Origin: Kribbella caucasensis
Lineage (GTDB): Bacteria > Actinomycetota > Actinomycetes > Propionibacteriales > Kribbellaceae
NCBI RefSeq assembly: GCF_004361855.1
Contig: NZ_SNWQ01000005.1
Span: 350,969-414,968, forward strand
DNA: 64,000 bases
Reading direction: 5' to 3'
In this document: in pieces, positions 42,159 through 51,188 of the stretch
How positions within the stretch are numbered: the stretch's first letter is position 1
Layout: every line of letters starts with the position of its first letter
Notes under the pieces: generated by a model
Databases searched by the model: none
Seen by the model: the letters and a program-made list of their open reading frames with translations, nothing else
Told to the model about the DNA's origin: nothing
Made by a program: the position numbers and the translations under genes

Positions 42159-43849
42159 TGACCACCCCAACCTCCACCTCACCTCGCCCACCTGCTTCTC
42201 GCCCACCCGCTTCGGGGCGCGGGCTGATCCGGACGATGGTGGTGTGGGTGCCGGACTGGCCGGTGACGGCGGCGGCGGTCACCGCGGGGCATCCCCCGAA
42301 CGCCCCCGTCGCAGTGCTGGCGAAGGGCCGGGTGCTCGCCAGTTCGGCCGCCGCCCGGGCCGAGGGAGTGCGCCGCGGGTTGAGAGCACGGGACGCCCAG
42401 GCACGCTGCCCGGAGTTGGTGGTGCTCAAGTACGACCCGGTGATCGACGCGCGCGCCTTCGATCCGGTGGTCGGTTGTCTGGAGGCGCTCATCCCGGGCA
42501 TCCAGGTGATCCGCCCCGGCATGTGCGCGCTGAAGGCCCGCGGCCCGAGCCGGTTCTACGGGAGCGAACCCGCCGCCGCGGAGAAACTCCTCGACCGGCT
42601 GGAGACGTACGACGTACCAGGGGGCCGGGTCGGGATCGCCGACGGCCCGTTCGCCGCCGAACAAGCAGCGCGGGCGGCGCCGGACCACACCCGGGTGCAC
42701 GTGGTCCCACCGGGCGGTTCGGCCGAGTTCCTCGCGCCGATCACGGTCGACGCGCTCGAACAACCCGAGCTCACCGACCTGCTCCGGCGGCTCGGGTTGC
42801 GCTCGCTCGGCGCCTTCGCGCGGCTGCCGGCGACCGAGGTGCTGGCCCGGTTCGGCCCGGACGGCGCGTTCGCGCACCGGCTCGCCCGCGGCGCCGACGA
42901 CAGACAGGTGGTCGCCCGGCAGGCGCCACCCGAGCTCGCCCGCCAGCTCGACTTCGAACCAGCGGTGGACCGGGTCGACCAGGTCGCGTTCGCCGTCCGG
43001 GCGGTCGCGGACGAACTGGTCGGCCGGCTGGCCACCCTCGGCCTGGTCTGCACCACGTTCCGGATCGAGGTCGGCACGGAGGCCGGCCGGATCCACGAGC
43101 GGGAGTGGTTGCATCCACGCTGGTTCAGCGCCGCGGACGTGGTCGACCGGGTCCGCTGGCAGTTGCAGGGCAACGGTACGGCGACCAGCGAACTCGCCTC
43201 GCCGGTGGTGAAGCTCCGGCTGATTCCCGAACAGGTCGACCCGGTCGGCGCGCACGTCGACGGCCTGTGGGGCGGCGGCCCCGACGAACGGATCCACCGG
43301 GCCCTGTCCCGAGTCCAGAGCATGCTCGGCCACGGTGCCGTCGTATCCCCGGTGATCGGCGGCGGCCGAGGCTACGCCGACCGCCAAACCCTGATCCCCT
43401 GGGGCAACCCACCAACCCCCGCCCGCCCCTCCGACGCCCCCTGGCCAGGTTCCCTACCAGCGACCTTCGGTACGTCGGCTGGCTCGGGTATGTCGGCCGG
43501 ATCCGGTGCGCCGAACCAGTGGCCTACTCCGGTGCCGACCACGGTTTACCCGGTTCCGTTCCCGGCTCGGGTCCTGGCCGCGGACGGGCGCCCGGTTTCG
43601 GTGAGCGCCCGCAGCGTGCTGTCCGGCGAGCCGGCCGGCTTCCGCCTCGATCCCGCCCCTCAAGTTGCCGACAGCAACAAGCTGCACTCGATCATCGCCT
43701 GGGCCGGTCCCTGGCCGGTGGAGGAACGCTGGTGGGACGAGGACACCACGAACCGCCTAGCCCGCTTCCAGTTCGTCACCGCGGACGGCCGTGCCTGGCT
43801 CTTCGTCGTCCGCAGCAACCACTGGCAGCTAGAGGCCGCCTATGACTGA
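42158..43849 (+). CDS. imuB: ImuB, catalytically inactive Y-family polymerase-like protein
   Basis: ImuB is the hub of the DnaE2 mutasome, linking it to the sliding clamp. The 563-residue product has the Y-family palm-like N-terminus (MVVWVPDWPVTAAAV, SSAAARAEGVRRGLRARDAQARCPEL), but the acidic catalytic residues are missing where a polymerase has SxDE (IRPGMCALKARGPSRFYG). A helix-hairpin-helix region (LRRLGLRSLGAFARLPATEVLARFG) follows. A likely clamp-binding motif, Q410-T-L-I-P-W, resembles the QLPLW motif of mycobacterial ImuB. The long C-terminal tail, with ADGRPV and VDEERWW-like parts, probably binds DnaE2. Confidence 0.93.
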   Translation: MTTPTSTSPRPPASRPPASGRGLIRTMVVWVPDWPVTAAAVTAGHPPNAPVAVLAKGRVLASSAAARAEGVRRGLRARDAQARCPELVVLKYDPVIDARAFDPVVGCLEALIPGIQVIRPGMCALKARGPSRFYGSEPAAAEKLLDRLETYDVPGGRVGIADGPFAAEQAARAAPDHTRVHVVPPGGSAEFLAPITVDALEQPELTDLLRRLGLRSLGAFARLPATEVLARFGPDGAFAHRLARGADDRQVVARQAPPELARQLDFEPAVDRVDQVAFAVRAVADELVGRLATLGLVCTTFRIEVGTEAGRIHEREWLHPRWFSAADVVDRVRWQLQGNGTATSELASPVVKLRLIPEQVDPVGAHVDGLWGGGPDERIHRALSRVQSMLGHGAVVSPVIGGGRGYADRQTLIPWGNPPTPARPSDAPWPGSLPATFGTSAGSGMSAGSGAPNQWPTPVPTTVYPVPFPARVLAADGRPVSVSARSVLSGEPAGFRLDPAPQVADSNKLHSIIAWAGPWPVEERWWDEDTTNRLARFQFVTADGRAWLFVVRSNHWQLEAAYD

Positions 43850-43900
43850 CCACAGAGCGACTGACCACCAAGCGTGTCTGGGGCGGGGAGGTGAGGGCTG

Positions 43901-46900
43901 ATGGGTTGGGACAATCCGCCGGTTCCGTGGTCGGAGCTGGAGCGGAAGCTGTCGGACCGATCGCGGCCGCCGGCGCCTGCGGACGAGTTGCTCGACGCGG
44001 ACGGCGGTGACGGACCGGCCTGGTCGCGCCACCGCGCGCCGTACGATCCGGCGCCGGCGGACAAGCCACAGCCACCGGAGGGACCGGTGGTGCCGTATGC
44101 CGAGCTCCACTGCCACTCGTACTACAGCTTCCTCGACGGCGCGTCCTCCCCGGAGCACCTGGTCGAGGAGTCGGTCCGGCTCGGGTTGCACGCGCTCTCG
44201 CTGACCGACCACGACGGGTTCTACGGCGTGGTCCGGATGGCGGAAGCAGCGGAGGAGTACGAGAACCTGCACACCGTGTTCGGTGCCGAGCTCTCCCTGG
44301 ACCTGACCAAACCGCAGAACGGCATCGCCGACCCCGAAGGCAGCCACCTGCTCGTCCTGGCCGAGGGACAGCAGGGGTATCACCGATTGGCCGGCGCGAT
44401 CACCGAGGCGCAGTTGCGCGGTCAGGAGAAGGGCCGCCCGAGCTACGACCTGGAGGAGCTCGCCGCCATCGGCGAGGACAGTTGGCTGATCCTGACCGGC
44501 TGCCGCAAGGGCCTGGTACGCCGTGCCCTCGAGCTGGGTGGCCACGCGGACGGACCGGCCGCCGCTGCAGGGGAGCTCGACCGGTTGACGGCGCTGTTCG
44601 GCAAGGACCGGGTCGTGGTGGAGCTGATCGATCACGGTCTGCCCACGGACAGCGCGCGCAACGCCGTACTGGCCCGGCTGGCCGCGGCCAAGGGGCTGCC
44701 GGTCGTTGCCACGAACAACGTTCATTACGCGCAACCCCGCCGGCACAAGCTGGCCGCCGCGATCGCCGCGGTCCGGGCCCGCCGGTCGCTGGACGCGATG
44801 GATGGCTGGCTGCCACCCGCCGGCACGGCCCACCTGCGGTCGGGGGAGGAGATGCTCGCCAGGTTCCGCCGGTACGACGGCGCCGTCGCGCGCACGGTGG
44901 AACTCGCGGACCAGCTGGCGTTCAGCCTGCGCGCGGCCAAGCCGAACCTGCCCCACCAGGAGGTGCCACCCGGGTACGACGCGATGGGCTGGCTGCGGAA
45001 GCTCTGCCGCGACGGGGTGCGGAAACGCTACGCGGACAAGCCGGAGAAGCTGCGGTCGGAGGCGGAAGCCCGGGTCGAGCGGGAACTGCAGGTGATCCAC
45101 AGCCTGGAGTTCCCCGGGTACTTCCTGATCGTGCGCGACATCGTCATGTTCGCGAAGCGCAAGGGCATCCTCTACCAGGGCCGCGGCTCGGCGGCGAACT
45201 CGGTGGTCTGCTACGCGCTGGAGATCACCGCGATCGACCCGGTGTTCTACGACCTGCCGTTCGAGCGGTTCCTGTCCGCGGCCCGGGACGAGGAGCCCGA
45301 TATCGACGTGGACTTCGACTCCGACCGGCGCGAAGAGGTGATCCAGTACGTCTACGGCAAGTACGGCCGCCGCAACGCCGCACAGGTGGCCAACGTGATC
45401 ACATACCGCCCGAAGCTCGCAGTACGGGACATGGCCAAGGCACTCGGGTTCAGTACCGGTCAGCAGGATGCGTGGTCCAAGCAGGTGGATGCGTGGGGCG
45501 CGGTTCGCAGCAGCGTCGACCACGACATCCCGGCGCCGGTGGTGAAGCTGGCCGAGGAGCTGCTGAAGTTCCCGCGGCACCTGGGCATCCACTCCGGCGG
45601 CATGGTGCTGACCGACATCCCGGTCGGCCACGTGGTGCCGATCGAGCACGCCCGGATGGAGAACCGGACCGTGCTGCAGTGGGACAAGGACGACTGCGCC
45701 TGGATGGGACTGGTCAAGTTCGACCTGCTCGGGCTCGGCATGCTCGCCGCGTTGCAGTACGCGATGGACCTGGTTCGCGAACACCTCGGCGAGGACTGGA
45801 ACCTGGACAGCATCCCGAAGGAGGAACCCGGCGTCTACGACCAGCTCTGCAAGGCGGACTCGGTCGGCGTGTTCCAGGTGGAGAGCCGCGCGCAGATGAG
45901 CACCCTGCCCCGGTTGCGGCCGCGCAGCTTCTACGACCTGGCGATCGAGGTGGCGCTGATCCGGCCAGGCCCGATCCAGGGCGGCGCCGTGCACCCGTTC
46001 ATCCGCCGCAAACTCGGCGACGAGCCGATCACCTACCTGCACCCCGCGCTCGAATCAGTGCTGAAGCGCACCCTTGGGGTCCCGCTGTTCCAGGAACAGC
46101 TGATGCAGATCGCGATGACGGTCGGCGGCTGCAGCGGTGAGGACGCCGACCTGCTCCGCCGCGCGATGGGCTCCAAACGCGGCGTGGAGAAGATCTCGTC
46201 GCTGAAGACCAAGCTGTACGACGGGATGGCGGCCAACGGGATCACCGGGGACACCGCGGACCAGATCTACGAGAAGATCGAGGCGTTCGCGAACTTCGGG
46301 TTCGCCGAGTCCCACTCGATCAGCTTCGCGTTGCTCGTCTACGCCAGCACCTGGCTCCGGCTGCACTACCCGGCCGCCTTCCTCGCCGCCCTTCTCCGCG
46401 CCCAGCCGATGGGTTTCTACTCACCCCAGTCCCTGGTCGCCGACGCCCGCCGCCACGGCGTCACCGTCCATCGCCCCGACATCCAGCTGTCCCTGGCGCA
46501 TGCCAACCTCGAGCCCTTCGCCGCGGAACCAGTAGTTGCTACCGGCAATGACAAGTGTCTGGAGCGGGAGCAGCCGGAGGTGGGGAAGTTCGATCCGGAG
46601 GTGCCGTTCGACCCGGATGCGCATCGGCGGGACGGGCGGTTGGGCGTGCGGCTCGGGCTGGCCGGGGTGAAGTCGATCGGGACCACTGCGGCGGAGGGCA
46701 TCGTCGAGGAACGCGAGAAGAACGGCCGGTACGCCGACATGGCCGACCTGGTTCGCCGTACGGGGCTGACCGCGGCTCAGATGGAGGCGCTGGCGACGGC
46801 GGGGGCGTTCGACTCGTTCGGGTTGTCCCGGCGGCAGGCGTTGTGGTCCGCGGGCCGGGCGGCCGAGGAACGCCCGGGTCATCTGACCGGCGTGAGTACT

Positions 46901-47341
46901 GCGGGTCCGCCGCCGATGCTGCCCGGGATGAGCGGGATGGAGACCACGATGGCCGATCTGTGGGCGACCGGGATCTCACCGGACGATCATCCGATCCGGC
47001 ACGTCCGCGCGGATCTCGATGCCCGCGGCATCCTTCGCGCGAACCAGTTGCCCAGCGCCGGGGAAGGTACCCGGGTCCTGGTCGGAGGAGTGGTCACCCA
47101 CCGGCAACGCCCGGCGACCGCGGCCGGTGTCACCTTCCTCAACCTGGAGGACGAGACCGGCATGATCAACGTCATCTGCTCCGCCGGGGTCTGGAACCGC
47201 TACCGCCGGATCGCTCGCGAATCCAGCGCGATGATCATCCGCGGCCGCCTCGAACGCTCCCAAGGCGTCACCAACCTCGTCGCCGACAAACTGGAACGCC
47301 TTCCTCTCGCCGCGCGCACGACATCGAGAGACTTCCGCTGA
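43901..47341 (+). CDS. dnaE2: Error-prone DNA polymerase III alpha subunit DnaE2
   Basis: DnaE2 is the SOS-induced C-family polymerase that copies past lesions. The 1146-residue length and order fit: PHP domain near residue 66 (AELHCHSYYSFLDGASSPEHLVEESVRLGLHALSLTDHDG), then the catalytic PDIDVDFD at residues 466-473, the HLGIHSGGMVL block and the C-terminal OB-fold (VLVGGVVTHRQRPATAAGVTFLNLEDETGMINVI). It starts 51 bases after imuB, so it belongs to the SOS operon. The ATG at 43901 follows a GGGGAGG site. Confidence 0.97.
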   Translation: MGWDNPPVPWSELERKLSDRSRPPAPADELLDADGGDGPAWSRHRAPYDPAPADKPQPPEGPVVPYAELHCHSYYSFLDGASSPEHLVEESVRLGLHALSLTDHDGFYGVVRMAEAAEEYENLHTVFGAELSLDLTKPQNGIADPEGSHLLVLAEGQQGYHRLAGAITEAQLRGQEKGRPSYDLEELAAIGEDSWLILTGCRKGLVRRALELGGHADGPAAAAGELDRLTALFGKDRVVVELIDHGLPTDSARNAVLARLAAAKGLPVVATNNVHYAQPRRHKLAAAIAAVRARRSLDAMDGWLPPAGTAHLRSGEEMLARFRRYDGAVARTVELADQLAFSLRAAKPNLPHQEVPPGYDAMGWLRKLCRDGVRKRYADKPEKLRSEAEARVERELQVIHSLEFPGYFLIVRDIVMFAKRKGILYQGRGSAANSVVCYALEITAIDPVFYDLPFERFLSAARDEEPDIDVDFDSDRREEVIQYVYGKYGRRNAAQVANVITYRPKLAVRDMAKALGFSTGQQDAWSKQVDAWGAVRSSVDHDIPAPVVKLAEELLKFPRHLGIHSGGMVLTDIPVGHVVPIEHARMENRTVLQWDKDDCAWMGLVKFDLLGLGMLAALQYAMDLVREHLGEDWNLDSIPKEEPGVYDQLCKADSVGVFQVESRAQMSTLPRLRPRSFYDLAIEVALIRPGPIQGGAVHPFIRRKLGDEPITYLHPALESVLKRTLGVPLFQEQLMQIAMTVGGCSGEDADLLRRAMGSKRGVEKISSLKTKLYDGMAANGITGDTADQIYEKIEAFANFGFAESHSISFALLVYASTWLRLHYPAAFLAALLRAQPMGFYSPQSLVADARRHGVTVHRPDIQLSLAHANLEPFAAEPVVATGNDKCLEREQPEVGKFDPEVPFDPDAHRRDGRLGVRLGLAGVKSIGTTAAEGIVEEREKNGRYADMADLVRRTGLTAAQMEALATAGAFDSFGLSRRQALWSAGRAAEERPGHLTGVSTAGPPPMLPGMSGMETTMADLWATGISPDDHPIRHVRADLDARGILRANQLPSAGEGTRVLVGGVVTHRQRPATAAGVTFLNLEDETGMINVICSAGVWNRYRRIARESSAMIIRGRLERSQGVTNLVADKLERLPLAARTTSRDFR

Positions 47342-47354
47342 GTGGGAACAGACG

Positions 47355-47936
47355 TCAGCCGATGACCGAGAGAATCCGGTCGCAGAAGTTGTCGTCGGTG
47401 AGGGTTGCTTCGTGCCCGGTGACCTTGACATCGCCCAGGAACTCGATGAACTCATCGTCGGACGGGTCAGTGGGCGTACCGTTGTGGTCCACCAAGACCT
47501 CGAACCACACACTTCCGCCGTCCTTGAAGACCACCTTGCCGTCTGAGTCGTACCACCGGTCGCCGCCTGTCTCACCGACCATGATTGTCAGCGTGCCGTC
47601 CCCGTTGTCGGTCACCTTCCTGTCCTTGTTCAGGATGTTGAGCACGTGGGTCACGAACTCGCCGTTCGCCGGGTTGGTGAGGGTGTTGGTGAGATGGGAA
47701 TTCTCCTGGAAGTACACGAGCCCGTCCGGACCAATCGCGCGCACCTGGAATGATCCCTCGACGTGGAAGTCGAAGTTCACGGCGATTCCCGCGCCACAAA
47801 AGTCCTCGATCACTCCGGTGCCGGAGTCTTCGAAGTGCACGTGCTCGAGCGGTTCGGCCGAGGCTGGCACGACCGCCGTCATCAGTGCGAGCAGCAGCCC
47901 CCCGCCCGCTATCGTCATTCTGCGTCGCAGTTTCAC
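47355..47936 (-). CDS. Secreted protein of unknown function
   Basis: The 193-residue product has a Sec signal peptide (KLRRRMTIAGGGLLLALMTAVVPASA) directly after the GTG at 47936. This is the natural start although the frame runs to 48014. The mature part is an all-beta sequence (VIEDFCGAGIAVNFDFHVEGSFQVRAIGPDGLVYFQEN; GTLTIMVGETGGDRWYDSDGKVVFKDGG) with two Cys (early in EDFCGAG and late in DNFCDRI) that could pair. A Ca-like acidic turn (DHNGTPTDPSDDEFIE) is present. The strand pattern resembles lipocalin-type secreted actinobacterial proteins, but I assign no family. The gene converges on dnaE2. Confidence 0.7.
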   Translation of the reverse strand: MKLRRRMTIAGGGLLLALMTAVVPASAEPLEHVHFEDSGTGVIEDFCGAGIAVNFDFHVEGSFQVRAIGPDGLVYFQENSHLTNTLTNPANGEFVTHVLNILNKDRKVTDNGDGTLTIMVGETGGDRWYDSDGKVVFKDGGSVWFEVLVDHNGTPTDPSDDEFIEFLGDVKVTGHEATLTDDNFCDRILSVIG

Positions 47937-48235
47937 GGAGCTTCCCCCTCTATTCAGGTGTTGTCCTGGTCGCCGTACAGAAATCCCCCACGCAGCCGCC
48001 CCGTTCCGCAACACGTGACCTCTGCCACCGTCGCAGACCCTGCCCCGCCCGTACAGAGCGAAGCCGATGTTGTCTCTAGGATCCGGTGATGGCGCCGATT
48101 CGGCTGGCTCGACCGGCGCAACGACCGGGGACCGAGCGGCCCTGGACGGCCCAGACGTCCTGCACCTGCGCTACCGCGTAAGCCGCCCGTAAATCCGCGA
48201 GATCAGTTGGCGTGAAATCGGCTACGGTCGGGCGT
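47937..48235. other. Intergenic region between divergent genes, no gene seen
   Basis: These 299 bases should hold two divergent promoters. I recognise no operator, repeat or RNA. Only shadow frames are present. Confidence 0.5.
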
Positions 48236-49075
48236 ATGGATCGCCTGTCAGAGATCACCTTTTGCTTGCCTGCGACAACGGAATCACGCGCCTTTCTCCG
48301 CGAGTTGCATCTGCTGTTGACCGACGTGCCGTACGCCGTGTGCGCGCCGGCTGCGGGAGCCACTGATGGAGCGTCTGCGGGAGCGTCTGGTGGGGTGATC
48401 GATGGAATGGTCGACCGCCTGACCCTCAGCCCGCCGCAACCTGCCGGTGCCCTTCCGGTGACGACGATCGGGCTGGCCGACGTGTCCGCACCTGAGGTCA
48501 CTTTCGACACAGGTCTTTCCCTGGGCGTCTGGAGTGGTGGCACTCTCGACTCGTCGGCAAGGGTGGAGCTGGCGGACCTGACCCGACGGCTCGCGGGGCA
48601 CGTTCGGCGGGTTGATCACACGGGCGTGAACCTGCCGGCCGACTCCACGTCCGCCGAGCAATGGCAGTCTCTTCTGAGCGCACTCGGGTCGACGTCGACG
48701 ATGTACCGCTATCCCGACGGCGAGGAGTGGCCGTTCGTCCTGCCATCGACCTCGGACGAGTTGTTCGACGACATCCGTGACTTCGTGGTCGGCCGTGAAC
48801 CCCGGTTCGAGCTGGTGTACGCCCAGGGGCTGGAGCGGACAGAGTGGCAGTTCGCGCTCTGGACCGACCTGACCCGCGCGGAGCTGGAGCTGCTGTTCCC
48901 CGAGCCCGAAGGGATCACGTTCCCCGGCCTCGATGACATCTTCCGCGTCGTCGAGATCCAGCACCCCTGGCCAGGGCTGGGTATCCGCTTCGACCTGTGT
49001 TACCGGATCGAAGACGGCCCGTCCGACTGGGAAACGGGCGAGTGGCTGGTCACCGAAGGCGGCCGCATCCGCTGA
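48236..49075 (+). CDS. Hypothetical cytoplasmic protein
   Basis: The 279-residue product has no signal peptide or membrane segment and is acidic overall. A Gly/Ala-rich loop (PAAGATDGASAGASGGVIDGM) is near residue 45. Towards the C-terminus are SDELFDDIRDFVVGREPRFELVYAQGLERTEWQFALWTDLTRAELELLFPEPEGITFPGLDD and HPWPGLGIRFDLCYRIED. No motif is familiar to me. It is upstream of the TetR gene with an operator-like repeat between them. Confidence 0.65.
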   Translation: MDRLSEITFCLPATTESRAFLRELHLLLTDVPYAVCAPAAGATDGASAGASGGVIDGMVDRLTLSPPQPAGALPVTTIGLADVSAPEVTFDTGLSLGVWSGGTLDSSARVELADLTRRLAGHVRRVDHTGVNLPADSTSAEQWQSLLSALGSTSTMYRYPDGEEWPFVLPSTSDELFDDIRDFVVGREPRFELVYAQGLERTEWQFALWTDLTRAELELLFPEPEGITFPGLDDIFRVVEIQHPWPGLGIRFDLCYRIEDGPSDWETGEWLVTEGGRIR

Positions 49076-49099
49076 CCTCGCGGATTTGATGTTCACAGC

Positions 49100-49137
49100 A
49101 TCCGGATGTTTAGAGTATCCGGATGATGTGAGTATCC
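49100..49137. promoter_or_regulatory. Repeated ATCCGGAT sites before the TetR gene
   Basis: The palindrome ATCCGGAT occurs at 49100-49107 and 49117-49124. A third partial copy, TATCC, is at 49133-49137. Spacing is 16-17 bases. Such arrays are typical of TetR self-regulation, but the site is inferred. Confidence 0.5.
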
Positions 49138-49168
49138 TAGACGCTGTGAGTGAAGCGATGGGGTGGCG

Positions 49169-50530
49169 ATGGTCAGGCTGAGCCGGGCGCAGCAGCAGGA
49201 ACGCACGCGGTCGGCGGTGCTGGCTGCGGCGAGGGAAGAGTTCGCCGAGCACACGTACGCCGAGGCGAAGGTCGACCGCATCGCGGAACGGGCCGAGTTG
49301 ACTCGCGGCGCGGTCTACTCGAATTTCCCGAGCAAACGCGCCCTCTACCTCGCAGTCCTCCTCGACTCGATCGAGCAACCAGCCCCGACCCCCGCCACCC
49401 GCAACCGAATCGCAGCACCAGCACCCTCGCCGATCCGGCCTGCCCCGCCGGTCGAGCCGACCTCAAGCCTGGGTCCCTCGCCGATCGGGCCGACCCCAGA
49501 CCCAGTTCCTTCGTCGGGCGCGCTGGGGGAGGCGTTGGGGGCCGTTGCGCGGGTTTGGCTTGAGCGGTTGCCGTTGGTTGGTGATTCGCCGGCTCGGGGG
49601 AATCTTCAGTTGCGTTCGCTCACGGGTGTGATCGACGACGGGCCGGGTCGCGCCGCGCTGGCCCAGGTCACCAGGGTGGAGGCCCTGCTGCTCGGTCTCG
49701 CGCTGGAGTCATGCGTAGCGCGGCGAATGCGTCCGCAGCGACCACGTCCGCAGCCGGCCAGGAAGGTGCGGTTGGCTGCGATGGTTCTGACCTTGTTGAA
49801 CGGGGCCGGCCAGCTGGCCGAGAGTGCGCCCGGAGTCGGCGATCCCTTCGATGTGGAACGTACTTGCGAACATCTCGCCGGTCTCGACCTCGCCGACACG
49901 TGGGATCGGCCGCTCCTCGCGTACGTCGTACCGGCCCGACCTGCCGACGAGGTCTGGCAACCGCCCACGGAAGCCGGCGATGGCTTCGGCCTTCAGGGCG
50001 GCGACTTGGCGGATCAGCTCACAGGTCATGATGTCGACTTCGACCGCGACGGGGTGATCGTGGTCCTTGGGACCGGTCGGCTGGGGGCGGCCGAGGAGGC
50101 CATCCGCGCCGTCCGTGGGACGAGTCCGCGAGGGCTCAGTGGGGGAGCGGTCGAACCGGCGGACGATCAGGTCATCGTGGCCGTGGTGACGAGCGATCCC
50201 GCCGAGCTCGGACGACTGGTACGGCTCCGGATCGGGGACCTCACCGGTTGCCTCCGGCAAGTGTTCGGACCGGACGCTTGGCCAGGCATCCGGATTGTTC
50301 TCGACGACCATGCCGCCATCGCGTCGGCCATCGGAGTCGAGGCAACCGACGCGACCGAGGCGGCAGTGCGCATCCAGGGCGGCAAGATCATCGCCCGAGC
50401 CGAGGGACGAGGCGCCGCCCACGCCGCGGCGACCGCGGTACAGAACCACAAGACCGCGGTGCAGGACCAGAAGAGCGCGGCGCAGGACCGGAAGACCGCG
50501 GCGCAAGGCCAGCAATCCGTGCACGAATAA
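49169..50530 (+). CDS. TetR family transcriptional regulator with a long C-terminal region
   Basis: The 453-residue protein starts with a TetR helix-turn-helix (RTRSAVLAAAREEFAEHTYAEAKVDRIAERAELTRGAVYSNFPSKRALYLAVL). It is more than twice the usual TetR length. A Pro/Ala-rich linker (PAPTPATRNRIAAPAPSPIRPAPP) leads to a second regulator-like helical part, then an unusual beta/alpha part (VIVVLGTGRLGAAEEAIRAVRG, VIVAVVTSDPAELGRLVRLRIGDL) that resembles no TetR ligand domain. The end shows four seven-residue repeats (KTAVQNH, KTAVQDQ, KSAAQDR, KTAAQGQ). GTG 49163 is an alternative start. Two genes read in the same direction follow. Confidence 0.8.
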   Translation: MVRLSRAQQQERTRSAVLAAAREEFAEHTYAEAKVDRIAERAELTRGAVYSNFPSKRALYLAVLLDSIEQPAPTPATRNRIAAPAPSPIRPAPPVEPTSSLGPSPIGPTPDPVPSSGALGEALGAVARVWLERLPLVGDSPARGNLQLRSLTGVIDDGPGRAALAQVTRVEALLLGLALESCVARRMRPQRPRPQPARKVRLAAMVLTLLNGAGQLAESAPGVGDPFDVERTCEHLAGLDLADTWDRPLLAYVVPARPADEVWQPPTEAGDGFGLQGGDLADQLTGHDVDFDRDGVIVVLGTGRLGAAEEAIRAVRGTSPRGLSGGAVEPADDQVIVAVVTSDPAELGRLVRLRIGDLTGCLRQVFGPDAWPGIRIVLDDHAAIASAIGVEATDATEAAVRIQGGKIIARAEGRGAAHAAATAVQNHKTAVQDQKSAAQDRKTAAQGQQSVHE

Positions 50531-50543
50531 GAAGGGCTGCCAC

Positions 50544-51188
50544 GTGCCGCACTCGTCCCGTCAGACCAGCTCCAACCTGCTGGTGCTCCACTCCCTTCGC
50601 TGCATCGGGTTCGCCGGCCTGGCCCGAATCGCCGACGCCGCAGGACTCCCCGAATCCGATGTCGAGTCCGAGCTGATCGATCTCGCAAGGGCCGGCCACG
50701 TCTCGCACACTCCCGGCGATTTCGGTGGCTGGGGGCTCACCGAATCCGGGCGCGCCGCCGACGCCGTACGGATCGCCGGCGAGCTGGACACGGTCGGCGC
50801 CCGAACGACGGTGGCCCAGGCCTACGACGCCTTCACCCCGCTCAACACAGAACTGCTCGATCTTTGTACGGCGTGGCAGCTGCGAATCGTCGACGGTGTC
50901 GCGCGACCTAACGAGCACACCGACCCGGTGTACGACTCCCGGGTCCTGGACCTCTTCACCGATTTCGGCCATCGTGCCGATGTCGTCTGCGCCGAACTGT
51001 CCGCAGCCTTGACCCGATTCGAGCGCTATCGAGTCCGCCTCACGGAAGCACTGACACGCGCCCGATCAGGTGAGCTGGACTACCTGGTCGACCGCTTCGA
51101 CTCTTACCACACCGTGTGGTTCCAGCTACACGAAGACCTGCTGGTCACGCTGGGAATCCCACGAGACTGGGCCGCTGCCGACCGATGA
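50544..51188 (+). CDS. Winged-helix-like protein, partner of the PPDK-like gene
   Basis: The 214-residue protein begins with a probable winged helix (LLVLHSLRCIGFAGLARIADAAGLPESDVESELIDLARAGHVSHTPGDFGGWGLTESGRAADAVR). The rest is helical, with VAQAYDAFTPLNTELLDLCTAWQLR and a long ALTRFERYRVRLTEALTRARSGELDYLVDRFDSYHTVWFQLHEDLL. The order suggests a DNA-binding or protein-binding regulator, but no exact family is recognised. It has an AGAAGGG site and overlaps the PPDK-like gene by four bases. Confidence 0.7.
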   Translation: MPHSSRQTSSNLLVLHSLRCIGFAGLARIADAAGLPESDVESELIDLARAGHVSHTPGDFGGWGLTESGRAADAVRIAGELDTVGARTTVAQAYDAFTPLNTELLDLCTAWQLRIVDGVARPNEHTDPVYDSRVLDLFTDFGHRADVVCAELSAALTRFERYRVRLTEALTRARSGELDYLVDRFDSYHTVWFQLHEDLLVTLGIPRDWAAADR

